A stretch of 64,000 bases of DNA from Erwinia oleae (lineage in GTDB: Bacteria; Pseudomonadota; Gammaproteobacteria; Enterobacterales; Enterobacteriaceae), in assembly GCF_000770305.1 (NCBI RefSeq), contig NZ_JNVB01000004.1, forward strand, positions 1 through 64,000, given 5' to 3'. Under the pieces are notes generated by a model that did not search any database, was not told the origin of the DNA, and saw only the letters and a program-made list of their open reading frames with translations. The position numbers were made by a program, and so were the translations under genes. Below, piece by piece: positions 30,020-39,887 of this stretch; position 1 is the stretch's first letter, and every line of letters begins with the position of its first letter.

Positions 30020-31963
30020 GTGAATATACTTGGATTTTTTCAACGGTTAGGTCGCTCATTGCAGCTTCCTATCGCGGTTTTACCGGCTGCGGCGCTCATG
30101 CTGCGTTTTGGTCAACCCGACTTACTTAATATGCCTTTCATCGCGCAGGGCGGTGGGGCAATTTTCGATAACCTCGCGCTGATATTCGCTATCGGCGTGG
30201 CATCAACCTGGTCTAAAGATAATGCCGGTTCAGCGGCCCTCGCGGGTGCGGTAGGCTATTTCATCCTGACTAAGGCGATGGTGACCATCAACCCGGCAAT
30301 CAATATGGGCGTACTGGCCGGTATTATTTCCGGGTTGATTGCAGGGGGAACGTATAACCGCTGGTCAGATATCAAACTGCCTGACTTCCTCAGCTTCTTC
30401 GGCGGCAAGCGTTTTGTCCCGATTGCGACGGGCTTTTTCTGTCTGGTACTGGCTGCAATCCTGGGCTATGTCTGGCCGCCCGTACAGGCCGCTATTCATG
30501 CCGGTGGTCAGTGGATCGTTTCCGAAGGCGCGTTCGGGGCCGGTATCTTTGGTTTTGTTAACCGTCTGCTGATCCCTACCGGCCTGCATCAGGTGCTGAA
30601 TACCATCGCCTGGTTCCAGATTGGTGAATTTACCAACGCCGCAGGCGCCGTGTTCCACGGTGATATCAACCGTTTCTACGCGGGCGATGGCACGGCGGGC
30701 ATGTTTATGTCCGGTTTCTTCCCAATCATGATGTTCGGCCTGCCCGGCGCGGCGCTGGCCATGTACCTGGCGGCGCAAAAAGAGCGCCGTCCTATGGTCG
30801 GCGGCATGCTGCTTTCGGTGGCCATCACGGCTTTCCTGACCGGGGTAACGGAACCACTTGAATTCCTCTTTATGTTCCTGGCGCCAATGCTGTATTTGAT
30901 CCACGCCATACTGACCGGCATCAGCCTGTACGTAGCGACATTGCTCGGCATCCATGCAGGGTTCTCTTTCTCTGCCGGCGCCATTGACTATGCGCTGATG
31001 TATAACCTGCCCGCCGCCAGCAACAACGTCTGGATGCTACTGGTGATGGGCGCGGTGGCGTTTGTACTCTACTTTGTTCTGTTCACCGCCGTGATTCGTA
31101 TGCTCGATCTGAAAACGCCTGGTCGCGAAGAGGTTGTAGTTAGCGAAAGCGATCTTAACAGCAATACCGAAGAAGGCATGAGCCAGCTTTCTCAGCAGTA
31201 TATCTCTGCCGTAGGCGGCTCTGACAATCTGAAGGTAATTGATGCCTGCATCACCCGTCTGCGTCTTTCCGTTAAAGATGCCGGGCTGGTTAACGATGCG
31301 GCCTGTAAGCGCCTTGGCGCGTCTGGCATTGTGAAACTTAACAAGCAGACCGTACAGGTTATCGTCGGCGCGAAAGCAGAATCCATTGCCGAAGAGATGA
31401 AAAGACAGATTGCTAAAGGCCCGATTGCCGCAGCATCTGCCGCTGCTTCCGTTGCCGCACCGCAGGCGGTAAATCGCCAGGCGATACCCAACGCCGCCAA
31501 AGGTATCGTCGCCACGCTGGTTGCGCCGGTGAGCGGCGATGTTGTCGCGCTGGAGCAGGTACCGGATGAAGCTTTCGCCAGCAAGGCCGTTGGCGATGGT
31601 CTGGCTATCCAACCTACCGGTAATACCGTGGTTGCGCCTGTTGCCGGGACGATAGTGAAAATTTTCACTACCAATCATGCCTTCTGTCTGGAAACGGCCA
31701 GCGGCGCTGAGATAGTGGTGCACATGGGGCTGGATACCGTTGCGCTTTCTGGTAAAGGCTTCTCGCGCCTGGTGGAAGAGGGGGCGCAGGTCACCGCAGG
31801 TCAGCCGGTGTTGGAAATGGATCTGGCCTGGTTGAACGCCAATGCCCGATCAATGGTCAGTCCGGTTGTCGTCAGCAATATTGAAGATTTCAGTGGCATT
31901 ACGCTGCTGGCGGGCGACAAAGTGGTTGCCGGAGAAAGCCGTATCTTTGAGATTAACGGTTAA
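30020..31963 (+). CDS. nagE: PTS N-acetylglucosamine transporter EIICBA (NagE)
   Basis: Imports and phosphorylates GlcNAc. 647 aa (E. coli 648). Domains: membrane EIIC about 1-370, EIIB about 385-460 with phospho-Cys410 in DACITRLRL, an Ala/Pro-rich linker, and EIIA about 500-647 with phospho-His568 in VVHMGLDTV. The start is GTG 30020 with GGGGGAAAG directly upstream. Divergent from nagBAC; regulated by NagC and CRP by the sites in the spacer. Confidence 0.97.
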   Translation: MNILGFFQRLGRSLQLPIAVLPAAALMLRFGQPDLLNMPFIAQGGGAIFDNLALIFAIGVASTWSKDNAGSAALAGAVGYFILTKAMVTINPAINMGVLAGIISGLIAGGTYNRWSDIKLPDFLSFFGGKRFVPIATGFFCLVLAAILGYVWPPVQAAIHAGGQWIVSEGAFGAGIFGFVNRLLIPTGLHQVLNTIAWFQIGEFTNAAGAVFHGDINRFYAGDGTAGMFMSGFFPIMMFGLPGAALAMYLAAQKERRPMVGGMLLSVAITAFLTGVTEPLEFLFMFLAPMLYLIHAILTGISLYVATLLGIHAGFSFSAGAIDYALMYNLPAASNNVWMLLVMGAVAFVLYFVLFTAVIRMLDLKTPGREEVVVSESDLNSNTEEGMSQLSQQYISAVGGSDNLKVIDACITRLRLSVKDAGLVNDAACKRLGASGIVKLNKQTVQVIVGAKAESIAEEMKRQIAKGPIAAASAAASVAAPQAVNRQAIPNAAKGIVATLVAPVSGDVVALEQVPDEAFASKAVGDGLAIQPTGNTVVAPVAGTIVKIFTTNHAFCLETASGAEIVVHMGLDTVALSGKGFSRLVEEGAQVTAGQPVLEMDLAWLNANARSMVSPVVVSNIEDFSGITLLAGDKVVAGESRIFEING

Positions 31964-31985
31964 CCTCTTGTCACATCAGTCAACA

Positions 31986-32014
31986 GGGCGGGAAGTGATT
32001 CCCGCCCTTTTTTT
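31986..32014 (+). terminator. Rho-independent terminator after nagE
   Basis: GGGCGGGAA-GTGA-TTCCCGCCC followed by TTTTTTT. Confidence 0.95.
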
Positions 32015-32107
32015 ATCGCAGCCTGTAACTAACGGTTGTTTCCGCTCCCGGCTTTGTGGATCATACTCCGTTATTTCACGTACTAATTGCGCCCTGAGGA
32101 AATTAAG

Positions 32108-33775
32108 ATGAGTGAGGCAGACGCCCGCCCAACTAACTTTATTCGTCAGATTATTGACGAAGATCTGGCGAACGGTACGCACGCAAGCGTGCATACCCGC
32201 TTCCCGCCTGAGCCTAACGGCTATCTGCATATTGGCCATGCTAAATCAATCTGCCTGAATTTTGGCATTGCTCAGGATTATCAGGGGCAATGCAACCTGC
32301 GTTTTGACGATACCAATCCGGTAAAAGAAGACCTGGAGTATGTTGAGTCAATCAAGCAGGACGTAAAGTGGCTGGGTTTTGAGTGGAACGGCGACGTTCA
32401 CTACTCTTCAGATTATTTCGATCAGCTTTTTAATTATGCCGTGGAGCTGATCGGTAAAGGTCTGGCCTATGTTGATGAACTGACGCCTGAACAGATCCGC
32501 GAATATCGCGGCTCGTTAACCTCGCCGGGCCAGAACAGCCCTTATCGCGAGCGCAGCGTGGAGGAGAATCTGGCGCTTTTTGAGAAAATGCGTAACGGTG
32601 AATTTGCCGAAGGCACCGCCTGCCTGCGTGCAAAAATCGATATGGCGTCCAGCTTCATCGTGATGCGCGATCCGGTGCTTTATCGAATTAAATTTGCCGA
32701 TCACCATCAAACCGGTAGTAAGTGGTGCATCTATCCGATGTACGATTTCACCCACTGCATTTCCGATGCGCTGGAAGGGATCACGCATTCACTTTGCACC
32801 CTGGAGTTCCAGGACAATCGCCGTTTGTATGACTGGGTGCTGGACAACATCACCATTCCCGCGCATCCACGTCAGTACGAGTTTTCACGCCTGAATCTTG
32901 AATATGCGATCATGTCCAAGCGTAAGCTGAATCTGCTGGTCACGGAAAAAGTGGTGGAAGGATGGGACGATCCGCGTATGTTGACCGTTTCCGGCCTGCG
33001 CCGTCGTGGCTATACAGCCTCGTCCATTCGTGAATTCTGCCGCCGTATTGGCGTGACCAGGCAGGACAACCTTGTGGAAATGGCATCGCTTGAGTCCTGC
33101 ATTCGCGACGATCTGAATGAAAATGCGCCGCGTGCCATGGCCGTGCTGGATCCGCTGAAGGTCGTTATTGAAAACCTGCCATCGAATCACGAAGAAATCA
33201 TCAGCATGCTCAATCATCCGAATAAACCGGAGATGGGCACGCGTGAAGTCCCCTTCAGTCGTGAAATTTATATCGATCGCGCAGATTTCCGCGAAGAGGC
33301 GAACAAGCACTATAAGCGTTTGGTGTCAGGTAAAGAAGTTCGCCTGCGCAATGCCTACGTGATCAAAGCTGAACGCGTGGCGAAGGACGAAGAAGGTAAC
33401 ATCACCTGCCTGTTTTGCACCTGCGATGTCGATACGTTGAGCAAAGATCCTGCTGACGGTCGCAAAATTAAGGGTGTTATTCATTGGGTTTCAGCTGAAC
33501 ATGCGCTGCCTGCCGAGTTCCGCCTTTACGATCGGCTGTTCAGCGTGCCAAATCCCGCTGCCGCTGATGACTTTCTCTCAACCATCAACCCGGAGTCGCT
33601 GGTTGTCCGTGATGGTTTTGTCGAGCCAGGTTTAAGTAAAGCCGTAGCAGGATCGCCTTACCAGTTTGAGCGGGAAGGATATTTTTGCGCCGACAGCCGC
33701 TATTCGACGCCGGTTAAACTGGTGTTTAACCGCACGGTAGGCCTGAGAGATACGTGGAACAAAACAGGCGAATAA
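32108..33775 (+). CDS. glnS: Glutaminyl-tRNA synthetase
   Basis: Class I synthetase for tRNA-Gln. 555 aa (E. coli 554). HIGH motif in [13 protein letters not shown] (about residue 40) and the KMSKS-type loop as VIMSKRKLN or IMSKRKL (about 268). ATG 32108 follows GAGGAAATTAAG and gives the family start [14 protein letters not shown]. The window also encodes four tRNA-Gln genes. Confidence 0.97.
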   Translation: MSEADARPTNFIRQIIDEDLANGTHASVHTRFPPEPNGYLHIGHAKSICLNFGIAQDYQGQCNLRFDDTNPVKEDLEYVESIKQDVKWLGFEWNGDVHYSSDYFDQLFNYAVELIGKGLAYVDELTPEQIREYRGSLTSPGQNSPYRERSVEENLALFEKMRNGEFAEGTACLRAKIDMASSFIVMRDPVLYRIKFADHHQTGSKWCIYPMYDFTHCISDALEGITHSLCTLEFQDNRRLYDWVLDNITIPAHPRQYEFSRLNLEYAIMSKRKLNLLVTEKVVEGWDDPRMLTVSGLRRRGYTASSIREFCRRIGVTRQDNLVEMASLESCIRDDLNENAPRAMAVLDPLKVVIENLPSNHEEIISMLNHPNKPEMGTREVPFSREIYIDRADFREEANKHYKRLVSGKEVRLRNAYVIKAERVAKDEEGNITCLFCTCDVDTLSKDPADGRKIKGVIHWVSAEHALPAEFRLYDRLFSVPNPAAADDFLSTINPESLVVRDGFVEPGLSKAVAGSPYQFEREGYFCADSRYSTPVKLVFNRTVGLRDTWNKTGE

Positions 33776-33795
33776 TTAGCCTGATTAGTTATTTA

Positions 33796-33820
33796 AGCAG
33801 CCGTCGGGCTGCTTTTTTTT
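33796..33820 (+). terminator. Rho-independent terminator after glnS
   Basis: AGCAGCC / GGCTGCT stem with loop GTCG, followed by eight T. Confidence 0.93.
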
Positions 33821-33855
33821 GGTTAATGTAATAAGACGCATAACATCATTAAAAG

Positions 33856-33871
33856 TGTGGTCGCCGTCAAG
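33856..33871 (+). promoter_or_regulatory. Weak CRP-like site upstream of chiP
   Basis: TGTGG-TCGCCG-TCAAG resembles TGTGA-N6-TCACA in seven of ten positions and is centred about 71-73 bp before the inferred chiP start. Tentative. Confidence 0.35.
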
Positions 33872-33898
33872 CTTTAACGATTATTATCAAATTACACA

Positions 33899-33930
33899 TT
33901 GATAATTCGCGCTGCGAAAAATAATATAAT
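33899..33930 (+). promoter_or_regulatory. chiP promoter with NagC-like operator
   Basis: TTGATA (33899-33904) and TAATAT/TATAAT (33922-33930) bracket the palindromic core TTCGC-GCT-GCGAA (33906-33918), closely similar to the core of the nagE operator. NagC bound there would sit between -35 and -10. chiP is a known NagC target in E. coli. Confidence 0.6.
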
Positions 33931-33996
33931 CGGGATGACTGGCGTTGTTTTATCGCTATTTATATTATGGAATAATTTATTTGAGAGGGAATTCTC

Positions 33997-35397
33997 ATGC
34001 AGTGGTCAGCTCTATTTCGTAGCGCGTTACTTTCTCCCTTATTTTTTGGTGTGTTTTATTTTTCACCGACTAATGCAACAGGATTCGTGGACGAATCCGA
34101 GCTGAGCGGTAGCGTTTATTACTGGCAGCGCCATCGCGAGAGAAAAGATCGCGATCCCGGAAGTGATAAAAACGGACAATATCAACAAAACCTCCATCAC
34201 TCCACTTTTAACGCTAACCTCGATTTTTCTTCCGGCTATGCCGCTGATTTTGTCGGTATCGATCTGGCCGCCTTTGGCGCGCTTGAGCTGTCTGATAAGG
34301 GGCCGGCTGCCCCAAACGAAATTGGCTTCAGCGATGCAAATACTCGCTGGGACGAAGCGTGGACGGGAGATAAAAACGGCCTGAGCCTTTATAAAGCGGC
34401 GCTGAAAATTAAACATGATAAATATTGGCTACGGGGCGGTTATATCCAGCCTGTCGGTCAGTCGCTGATTGCTTCCCATTGGAGTTTTCTGCCTGGGACC
34501 TATCGCGGCATAGAGACGGGAGCCAGCTATGATTTTGCCGATGTGGGAGCGCTTTCTTTTTCCTGGCTCTGGAGTGATAAATATAAGGCGCCCTGGTATC
34601 AGCACATGTATAACTTTCGCAAGGCGGATGGAGAAAGCGGAATAAGCTATTTGCATTCACTGGGCGCTAAATATGATTTTAAAAACGGAATAGTATTTGA
34701 AAGCGCATTTGGTCAGGCAGCGAATTATATGGATCAGTATTTTACCAAAGTTGCCTGGGCTTTCCCGCTCTCTGAAAACAAGTTACTGACTACCTGGCAG
34801 TTTTATGGCGCTAAAGATAAAGAAAGCGGTGGTGCCGGAAACGCTAATGACGTTTATAACGGTCTTGCCTGGCTTCAGGCCGTGACGTTGGGCTATACCG
34901 CCGGGCCGTTTGATTTCCGGCTGGAAGGAACCTGGGTAAAAGCCGAAGGTAATCAGGGCTTCTTTTTACAGCGAATGACGCCTGGCTATGCCACATCAAA
35001 CGGTCGACTCGATGTGTGGTGGGATTCGCGTTCGGACTTTAACGCGAACGGCGAGAAAGCGCTCTTCGCGGGAGTTATGTACGACCTGACAAACTGGCGG
35101 TTACCTGGCTGGGCCGTCGGCACCTCCTATGCCTGGGGATGGGATGCGAAACCCTCGTCTAATCCGTTATATGACCAGAACAGGCGCCTGAAAGAATCTG
35201 CCTGGAATTTGGATCTCCTCTATACCGTGCAGCAGGGGCCGATTAAAGGAACCTTAGTCAAACTGCACTACACACGCTATGACAACCACTCAAATCTTCC
35301 AGACTGGGGCGGCGGTTATGGCAACATTTTTCAGGATGAGAAGGACGTTAAGTTCATCGTAATAGCGCCTTTCACGCTATTTAGTGCAGGTAAATAA
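33997..35397 (+). CDS. chiP: Chitoporin ChiP (OprD-like outer membrane porin)
   Basis: Outer-membrane channel for chitooligosaccharides. 466 aa, E. coli ChiP (YbfM) 468. Signal peptide of about 27 residues ending near PTNA, then an aromatic-rich beta-barrel of the OprD family. GAGAGGGAATTCTC precedes the ATG; in E. coli this leader is the target of the ChiX small RNA, which I did not test here. First gene of chiP-chiQ-chb, an arrangement known as chiPQ-ctb in Serratia. Confidence 0.94.
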   Translation: MQWSALFRSALLSPLFFGVFYFSPTNATGFVDESELSGSVYYWQRHRERKDRDPGSDKNGQYQQNLHHSTFNANLDFSSGYAADFVGIDLAAFGALELSDKGPAAPNEIGFSDANTRWDEAWTGDKNGLSLYKAALKIKHDKYWLRGGYIQPVGQSLIASHWSFLPGTYRGIETGASYDFADVGALSFSWLWSDKYKAPWYQHMYNFRKADGESGISYLHSLGAKYDFKNGIVFESAFGQAANYMDQYFTKVAWAFPLSENKLLTTWQFYGAKDKESGGAGNANDVYNGLAWLQAVTLGYTAGPFDFRLEGTWVKAEGNQGFFLQRMTPGYATSNGRLDVWWDSRSDFNANGEKALFAGVMYDLTNWRLPGWAVGTSYAWGWDAKPSSNPLYDQNRRLKESAWNLDLLYTVQQGPIKGTLVKLHYTRYDNHSNLPDWGGGYGNIFQDEKDVKFIVIAPFTLFSAGK

Positions 35398-35426
35398 GAT
35401 CGCTGCCGGTCAAGGGAGAATGCCAT

Positions 35427-35621
35427 ATGAAATCTATGTTAGCGCTCATCGCCATGCTGATGCTCAGCGCGTGTGCAACAAAAAGCGCGGAGCAGCCACA
35501 GGAAACCATTCCCAGTCTCGATTATCAGCGCTGTCTGGATGCTGAACAGATGGGCGGCGCGGAGAGCATTGAGGCACGATGCGGCAAGCTTCAGCAGGAA
35601 ACAGAACACACCTCTTACTAG
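35427..35621 (+). CDS. chiQ: Small lipoprotein ChiQ
   Basis: 64-aa lipoprotein with lipobox LSAC (Cys15) followed by ATKSAEQPQET, and a C-terminal half with two cysteines (YQRCLDAEQ and EARCGKLQQ). AAGGGAG lies upstream of the ATG. It sits between chitoporin and chitobiase, as ChiQ does in Serratia. Its exact role is not established. Confidence 0.88.
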   Translation: MKSMLALIAMLMLSACATKSAEQPQETIPSLDYQRCLDAEQMGGAESIEARCGKLQQETEHTSY

Positions 35622-35637
35622 TTGACAAGGAAAACGG

Positions 35638-38292
35638 ATGAATACGTTCAAAGCCACCCTCATTGCGGTTGCGTTGATGTCAGCATCAGGAAGTAGCTAC
35701 GCGAATGCGAACCAGAAAATTGTCGATCAAATCAGCCGGTTTGGCGTGAAGTACAAGGTCACCGATAATCAGGCCGCGCAGCATAGTGTAGACTGCGCGG
35801 CACTGGGTGCCGACTGGAGCGCCTGTAATCGCGCAACCATTACTCTGACCAATCATGGCCCGGCAATCGACAGCAAAGACTGGGCAATTTATATGTCTAA
35901 CGTTCATGAAACGCTAAAGGTTGAAAGCGATCAGTTTCGTATGGTGCATATTGTTGGGGATTTGACTCGGCTGGAACCTACGGACAAATTCAAGGGGTTC
36001 GCTGCCGGTGAGTCCGTAGAAATCCCCATTATTAATGAATACTGGCAGCTCTTTATCACCGATGTCATGCCTCGATGGTATGTGACCTCAGGTGAGGCGA
36101 AGCCGAAGATAATGATCGGTACCGACTCAGAAGATCTGACAACGTTTGTCGAACCATTTGGCGAACAGTGGAAGCGCATCCAGGATGATAAAAATGTGCT
36201 GATGGTGGCTTCCAGCCGTTTCGATAAAAACAGTGATGTGGCTTTGCTTCCTTCTTCAGCACTTAGAGGACAGATTGTTCCGACACCCATGAAGGTCGAG
36301 ATTCTGGCTGAGGATGCTGACCTGTCGAAAGGCGTAAAGCTTGATCTCTCCAGTCTGTCCGCTGATAAAGCGCAGGCGGTAAAGCAGCGGTTCGAGCTAC
36401 TGGGACTGAAAGAGCACGCCAGCGGTTATGAGATTTCCACGCGAATTGACAGCAACATGTTGAATGCTGAGCAGGCGATTGCCGGTGGCTATCAGTTGGT
36501 GATTGATAAAGAAAAAGCACAGGTGGTTGGCTACGATCAAGGCGGTGTATTTTACGGCCTTCAGTCGATCCTCTCATTGCTCCCTGCGGACGGCAGCGCA
36601 AAAATTGCCACTCTGAAAGCCAGCGACGCGCCTCGTTTTCCCTATCGCGGCGTTTTCCTGGATGTTGCACGTAACTTTCACAGCAAAGCGGCGATTCTCC
36701 GCATGTTGGATCAGCTTGCCGCGTGGAAAATGAACGTATTTCACTTTCATCTGAGCGACGATGAAGCCTGGCGTATTGAGATTCCTGGCCTGCCTGAACT
36801 TACCGGGGTGGGTGGAAAGCGCTGTCACGATCTGACCGAGCGGCGCTGCCTGTTGCCGCAGTTGGGTTCCGGTCCGGACACCAATAATAACGGCACCGGT
36901 CATTTCAGCCGTCAGGATTACATTGAGATTTTGAAATACGCCGCAGCAAGAAATATTGAGGTGATCCCGGAGATTGACATGCCGGCTCATGCCAGGGCTG
37001 CCGTAATCTCAATGGAAGCCCGCTATCATCGTCTGATGAAAATGGGCAAAACGTCCGAAGCCTCAGAGTATCGTCTGGTCGATCCCACGGATAATTCTAA
37101 CACGACCTCGGTGCAGCTTTACGATCGTACCAGCTACCTGAACCCCTGCCTGGATTCTTCGCTGCGCTTTACCGATAAAATAATTGGTGAAATTAACGAA
37201 ATGCATCGTGAGGCCGGGCAACCGCTTAAAACCTGGCACTTCGGCGGCGACGAAGCAAAGAATATTCGTCTGGGCGCCGGTTATTCCGACATTAACAAGC
37301 CGGTAGCGGGCACGGGCTTACTCGATATGCGCAAAGAAGATAAACCGTGGGCGAAATCACTGGTTTGTCAGAAAATGATTAAAGATGGCAAAGTGGCGGA
37401 TCTGGAACACCTGCCCAGTTATTTTGCATTGCAGGTCAGCAAGCAGGTTAACAAACACGGCATTGAAAAAATGCAGGCCTGGCAAGACGGGCTGAAGGAT
37501 GCGGAAAGTGCGAAAGCGTTTGCCACTGAACGCGTTGCCGTTAACTTTTGGGATACGCTCTACTGGGGAGGCTTTGACTCTGCCAACGACTGGGCAAACA
37601 AAGGTTACGACGTCATCATCTCCAGTCCGGATTATGTTTATGTAGACTTCCCCTATGAAGTGAATCCGCTGGAGCGCGGCTACTACTGGGGAACCCGCTT
37701 TAGCGATGAGCGGAAAATATTCAGCTTTGCACCTGATAATCTGCCGCAGAACGCCGAGACCTCGGTGGATCGCGACGGTAAAACCTTTACTGCGAAATCT
37801 GACAAAGCCTGGCCGGGCGCATATGGCCTGTCCGCCCAGCTTTGGAGCGAAACGTCGCGCACTGACGACAACACAGAATATATGATTTTCCCTCGTATTC
37901 TTTCAGTAGCTGAACGCGCCTGGCATCGTGCCGCATGGGAGCAGGATTATCAGGCGGGCAGGGAATATATCGGTGGAGAAACTGAGCACGTTGATCGCCA
38001 GGCGTTGCATCAAGACTGGCAGCGATTTGCCAACCTGCTGGGACAACGCGAACTGGCAAAACTGGATAAGCGGGGCATTCACTATCGTCTGCCGGTTCCT
38101 GGCGCGCGTATTGTTGATGGGAAATTAAACGTCAATATCGCCTTACCAGGCGTGGCCATTGAGTACAGCGTGGATGAGGGAAAAAACTGGCAGCGTTATG
38201 ATGCCAGTGCACGGCCAACTGTGGCAGGGCAGGTGAGTGTTCGCGCCGTCAGCGCGGATGGGAAACGTTTCAGTCGCACTGAAATACTGTGA
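35638..38292 (+). CDS. chb: Chitobiase / beta-N-acetylhexosaminidase (GH20)
   Basis: Cleaves chitobiose to GlcNAc. 884 aa, almost the length of Serratia marcescens chitobiase (885). Signal peptide MNTFKATLIAVALMSASGSS, then about YANA; N-terminal carbohydrate-binding CHB_HEX domain (about 30-195), GH20b domain, (beta/alpha)8 catalytic domain, and C-terminal Ig-like domain (about 820-884). The catalytic pair is Asp538-Glu539 in HFGGDEAKN. No lipobox, so periplasmic or secreted. It starts 16 bp after chiQ with AAGGAAAACGG. E. coli has no chitobiase here; together with ChiP and NagE it gives a complete chitobiose route. Confidence 0.95.
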   Translation: MNTFKATLIAVALMSASGSSYANANQKIVDQISRFGVKYKVTDNQAAQHSVDCAALGADWSACNRATITLTNHGPAIDSKDWAIYMSNVHETLKVESDQFRMVHIVGDLTRLEPTDKFKGFAAGESVEIPIINEYWQLFITDVMPRWYVTSGEAKPKIMIGTDSEDLTTFVEPFGEQWKRIQDDKNVLMVASSRFDKNSDVALLPSSALRGQIVPTPMKVEILAEDADLSKGVKLDLSSLSADKAQAVKQRFELLGLKEHASGYEISTRIDSNMLNAEQAIAGGYQLVIDKEKAQVVGYDQGGVFYGLQSILSLLPADGSAKIATLKASDAPRFPYRGVFLDVARNFHSKAAILRMLDQLAAWKMNVFHFHLSDDEAWRIEIPGLPELTGVGGKRCHDLTERRCLLPQLGSGPDTNNNGTGHFSRQDYIEILKYAAARNIEVIPEIDMPAHARAAVISMEARYHRLMKMGKTSEASEYRLVDPTDNSNTTSVQLYDRTSYLNPCLDSSLRFTDKIIGEINEMHREAGQPLKTWHFGGDEAKNIRLGAGYSDINKPVAGTGLLDMRKEDKPWAKSLVCQKMIKDGKVADLEHLPSYFALQVSKQVNKHGIEKMQAWQDGLKDAESAKAFATERVAVNFWDTLYWGGFDSANDWANKGYDVIISSPDYVYVDFPYEVNPLERGYYWGTRFSDERKIFSFAPDNLPQNAETSVDRDGKTFTAKSDKAWPGAYGLSAQLWSETSRTDDNTEYMIFPRILSVAERAWHRAAWEQDYQAGREYIGGETEHVDRQALHQDWQRFANLLGQRELAKLDKRGIHYRLPVPGARIVDGKLNVNIALPGVAIEYSVDEGKNWQRYDASARPTVAGQVSVRAVSADGKRFSRTEIL

Positions 38293-38295
38293 GAT

Positions 38296-38320
38296 AAACG
38301 GCCCGAAACAGGGGCCGTTT
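38296..38320 (+). terminator. Terminator after chb
   Basis: 9-bp perfect stem AAACGGCCC / GGGCCGTTT with a 7-nt loop; the T-run is only TTT, so it may be moderate. Confidence 0.65.
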
Positions 38321-38352
38321 GAGTTCAACGGAGCGTTTAAAGAGCGTAAATT

Positions 38353-38380
38353 ACCGGTAGTTGAGGGTAATGCTACCGGT
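38353..38380. repeat. Inverted repeat ACCGGTAG / CTACCGGT
   Basis: 8-bp perfect inverted repeat (38353-38360, 38373-38380) with a 12-nt loop and no T-run on either side. It lies between two terminators in the chb-fur spacer. Function unknown. Confidence 0.5.
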
Positions 38381-38395
38381 GAGATCTTTACATGC

Positions 38396-38449
38396 CAAAA
38401 ACAAAAACTGCACCTTACTTGTCGGATGGCCAACTTTTCGGGTGCAGTT
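38396..38449 (-). terminator. Terminator after fur
   Basis: Minus strand AACTGCACC (38449 side) pairs with GGTGCAGTT, 9 bp, then TTTGTTTTTGG. The 26-nt loop can fold further. It starts about 30 bp after the fur stop. Confidence 0.6.
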
Positions 38450-38481
38450 CATCTTACTGATACTTATGGCGCCAGGGCCGA

Positions 38482-38925
38482 TTACTCGTCGTGCAAAGAC
38501 TCATCTTCACGACAGTCGCCTGTTGCGCAGTGACCATACAGATAGAGACTGTGATTACTGAGCTTGATGCCATGCCGCGTGGCGATATCACGCTGGCGTG
38601 TTTCAATGGATTCGTCAGTGAATTCGATCACTTTTCCACAGTCCAGGCAAATCAGATGATCGTGATGGTGCTGCTGCGTCAATTCAAATACGGATTTACC
38701 GCCTTCAAAGTTGTGGCGCGTCACAATCCCTGCGTCGTCAAACTGGTTCAGCACGCGATAGACCGTGGCCAGACCAATTTCTTCGCCCATATCAATCAGG
38801 CGCTTATACAAGTCTTCCGCACTGACGTGATGGCCCTCTGGTTCCTGAAGGACTTCCAGAATCTTTAAGCGTGGAAGCGTGACTTTCAGGCCGGCCTTCT
38901 TTAATGCGGTGTTATTGTCAGTCAT
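38482..38925 (-). CDS. fur: Ferric uptake regulator Fur
   Basis: Iron-dependent repressor, 147 aa (E. coli 148). N-terminal winged helix (LKVTLPRLKILEVLQEP, GLATVYRVLNQFDDAG), then the metal/dimer domain with HHHDHLICLDCG (about 87-98) and the C-terminal HCATGDC. I looked for a uof-like leader peptide: only a 10-codon frame is visible in the leader, so no call. fldA lies upstream on the same strand. Confidence 0.97.
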   Translation of the reverse strand: MTDNNTALKKAGLKVTLPRLKILEVLQEPEGHHVSAEDLYKRLIDMGEEIGLATVYRVLNQFDDAGIVTRHNFEGGKSVFELTQQHHHDHLICLDCGKVIEFTDESIETRQRDIATRHGIKLSNHSLYLYGHCATGDCREDESLHDE

Positions 38926-39010
38926 GCGGATATTATCCTGTTACTTTGCTAGTCACTAAGTGGCTGAAAAACCGTGAACATCGGTCGACACAGAAAGCAA
39001 ACTGCGTCTC

Positions 39011-39039
39011 ATTATAGAACTGATACGTTGAAATGGAAA
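39011..39039 (-). promoter_or_regulatory. fur promoter
   Basis: Minus strand -35 TTTCCA (39034-39039), 17 bp, -10 TATAAT (39011-39016, exact), giving a leader of about 80 nt. Confidence 0.6.
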
Positions 39040-39164
39040 CGGGCTGCCGTAGTCGCCGCCAGAGCAAACTGCTCAAAAGGCTGGATAACCGATGCGGGTA
39101 TTCTACAGTTATGCGGGCAAAAGTTACAAATATGTATCTATCACTTCTATAGGAAAAACCACTG

Positions 39165-39192
39165 GCTTGATGTGACTTCTCTCACATCAAGC
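39165..39192. promoter_or_regulatory. 11-bp palindrome with perfect CRP core, between fldA and fur
   Basis: GCTTGATGTGA-CTTCTC-TCACATCAAGC. The centre is TGTGA-N6-TCACA without mismatch. It starts 11 bp after the fldA stop, and on the minus strand is followed within 10 bp by GGTTTTTCC, so it can also serve as the fldA terminator. About 174 bp upstream of the inferred fur start, far for classical activation. Confidence 0.6.
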
Positions 39193-39203
39193 TAAAGTGT
39201 TCG

Positions 39204-39734
39204 TTATGCTTCAAGGATCTCTTTGAGCTGAAGCTCTTCATAAATCTGCTTTACCCACTGTTCCGTACGGGAAGCGGTCAACTCGGGTTGACGATCTTCG
39301 TCAATGGCCAAACCAAGGAAATGCGTATCGTCCGCAAGCCCTTTAGAGGCTTCAAAATTGTAGCCTTCGGTCGGCCAGTGACCAACAATCACCGCGCCGT
39401 TAGGCTCGATAATGTCGCGAATGGTGCCCATCGCATCGCAGAAATATTCAGCATAGTCTTCCTGATCGCCGCAGCCAAAAAGGGCAACCAGCTTACCATT
39501 GAAATCAATCTCTTCCAGCGTAGGGAAAAAGTCGTCCCAGTCGCATTGCGCTTCACCGTAGTACCAGGTCGGTATGCCTAAAAGCAGAATATCAAAGGCT
39601 TCAAGATCTTCTTTGCTGCTTTTAGCGATATCATGAACTTCAGCAACGTCAGAACCGAGCTGCTTCTGAATCATTTTTGCAATGTTTTCCGTATTGCCCG
39701 TATCGCTACCAAAGAAAATGCCTACGATTGCCAT
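39204..39734 (-). CDS. fldA: Flavodoxin 1
   Basis: FMN electron carrier, 176 aa as in E. coli. The phosphate-binding loop is GSDTGNTEN (residues 9-17); FMN-stacking Trp and Tyr lie in [17 protein letters not shown] and [14 protein letters not shown]. It donates electrons to radical and methionine synthase systems; MiaB in this window is one radical SAM enzyme that could be a client (inference). Confidence 0.97.
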   Translation of the reverse strand: MAIVGIFFGSDTGNTENIAKMIQKQLGSDVAEVHDIAKSSKEDLEAFDILLLGIPTWYYGEAQCDWDDFFPTLEEIDFNGKLVALFGCGDQEDYAEYFCDAMGTIRDIIEPNGAVIVGHWPTEGYNFEASKGLADDTHFLGLAIDEDRQPELTASRTEQWVKQIYEELQLKEILEA

Positions 39735-39887
39735 GCGTCTAGTAACCTCTTGAAACGTATTGATATGGTGGCTGCTGATAAAACAGATTCAGGCAATAAT
39801 AGCAGAGAGGCAGAAGGGTATAAACGTGAAATGCTCCTGCTTTTGTCGCTTTGTGCTGTGAGATAACGCATTCTGTAATGTTAAAAC

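Noticed and set aside
29938-30129. 63-codon frame overlapping the start of nagE
   Set aside because: No ribosome binding site, overlaps the conserved NagE N-terminus in another frame and resembles no leader peptide.
38926-39020. Short frames upstream of fur as a uof-like leader peptide
   Set aside because: The 18-codon frame starts inside the promoter -10 (TATAATG) and so would not be transcribed; the 10-codon frame lacks a clear ribosome binding site.
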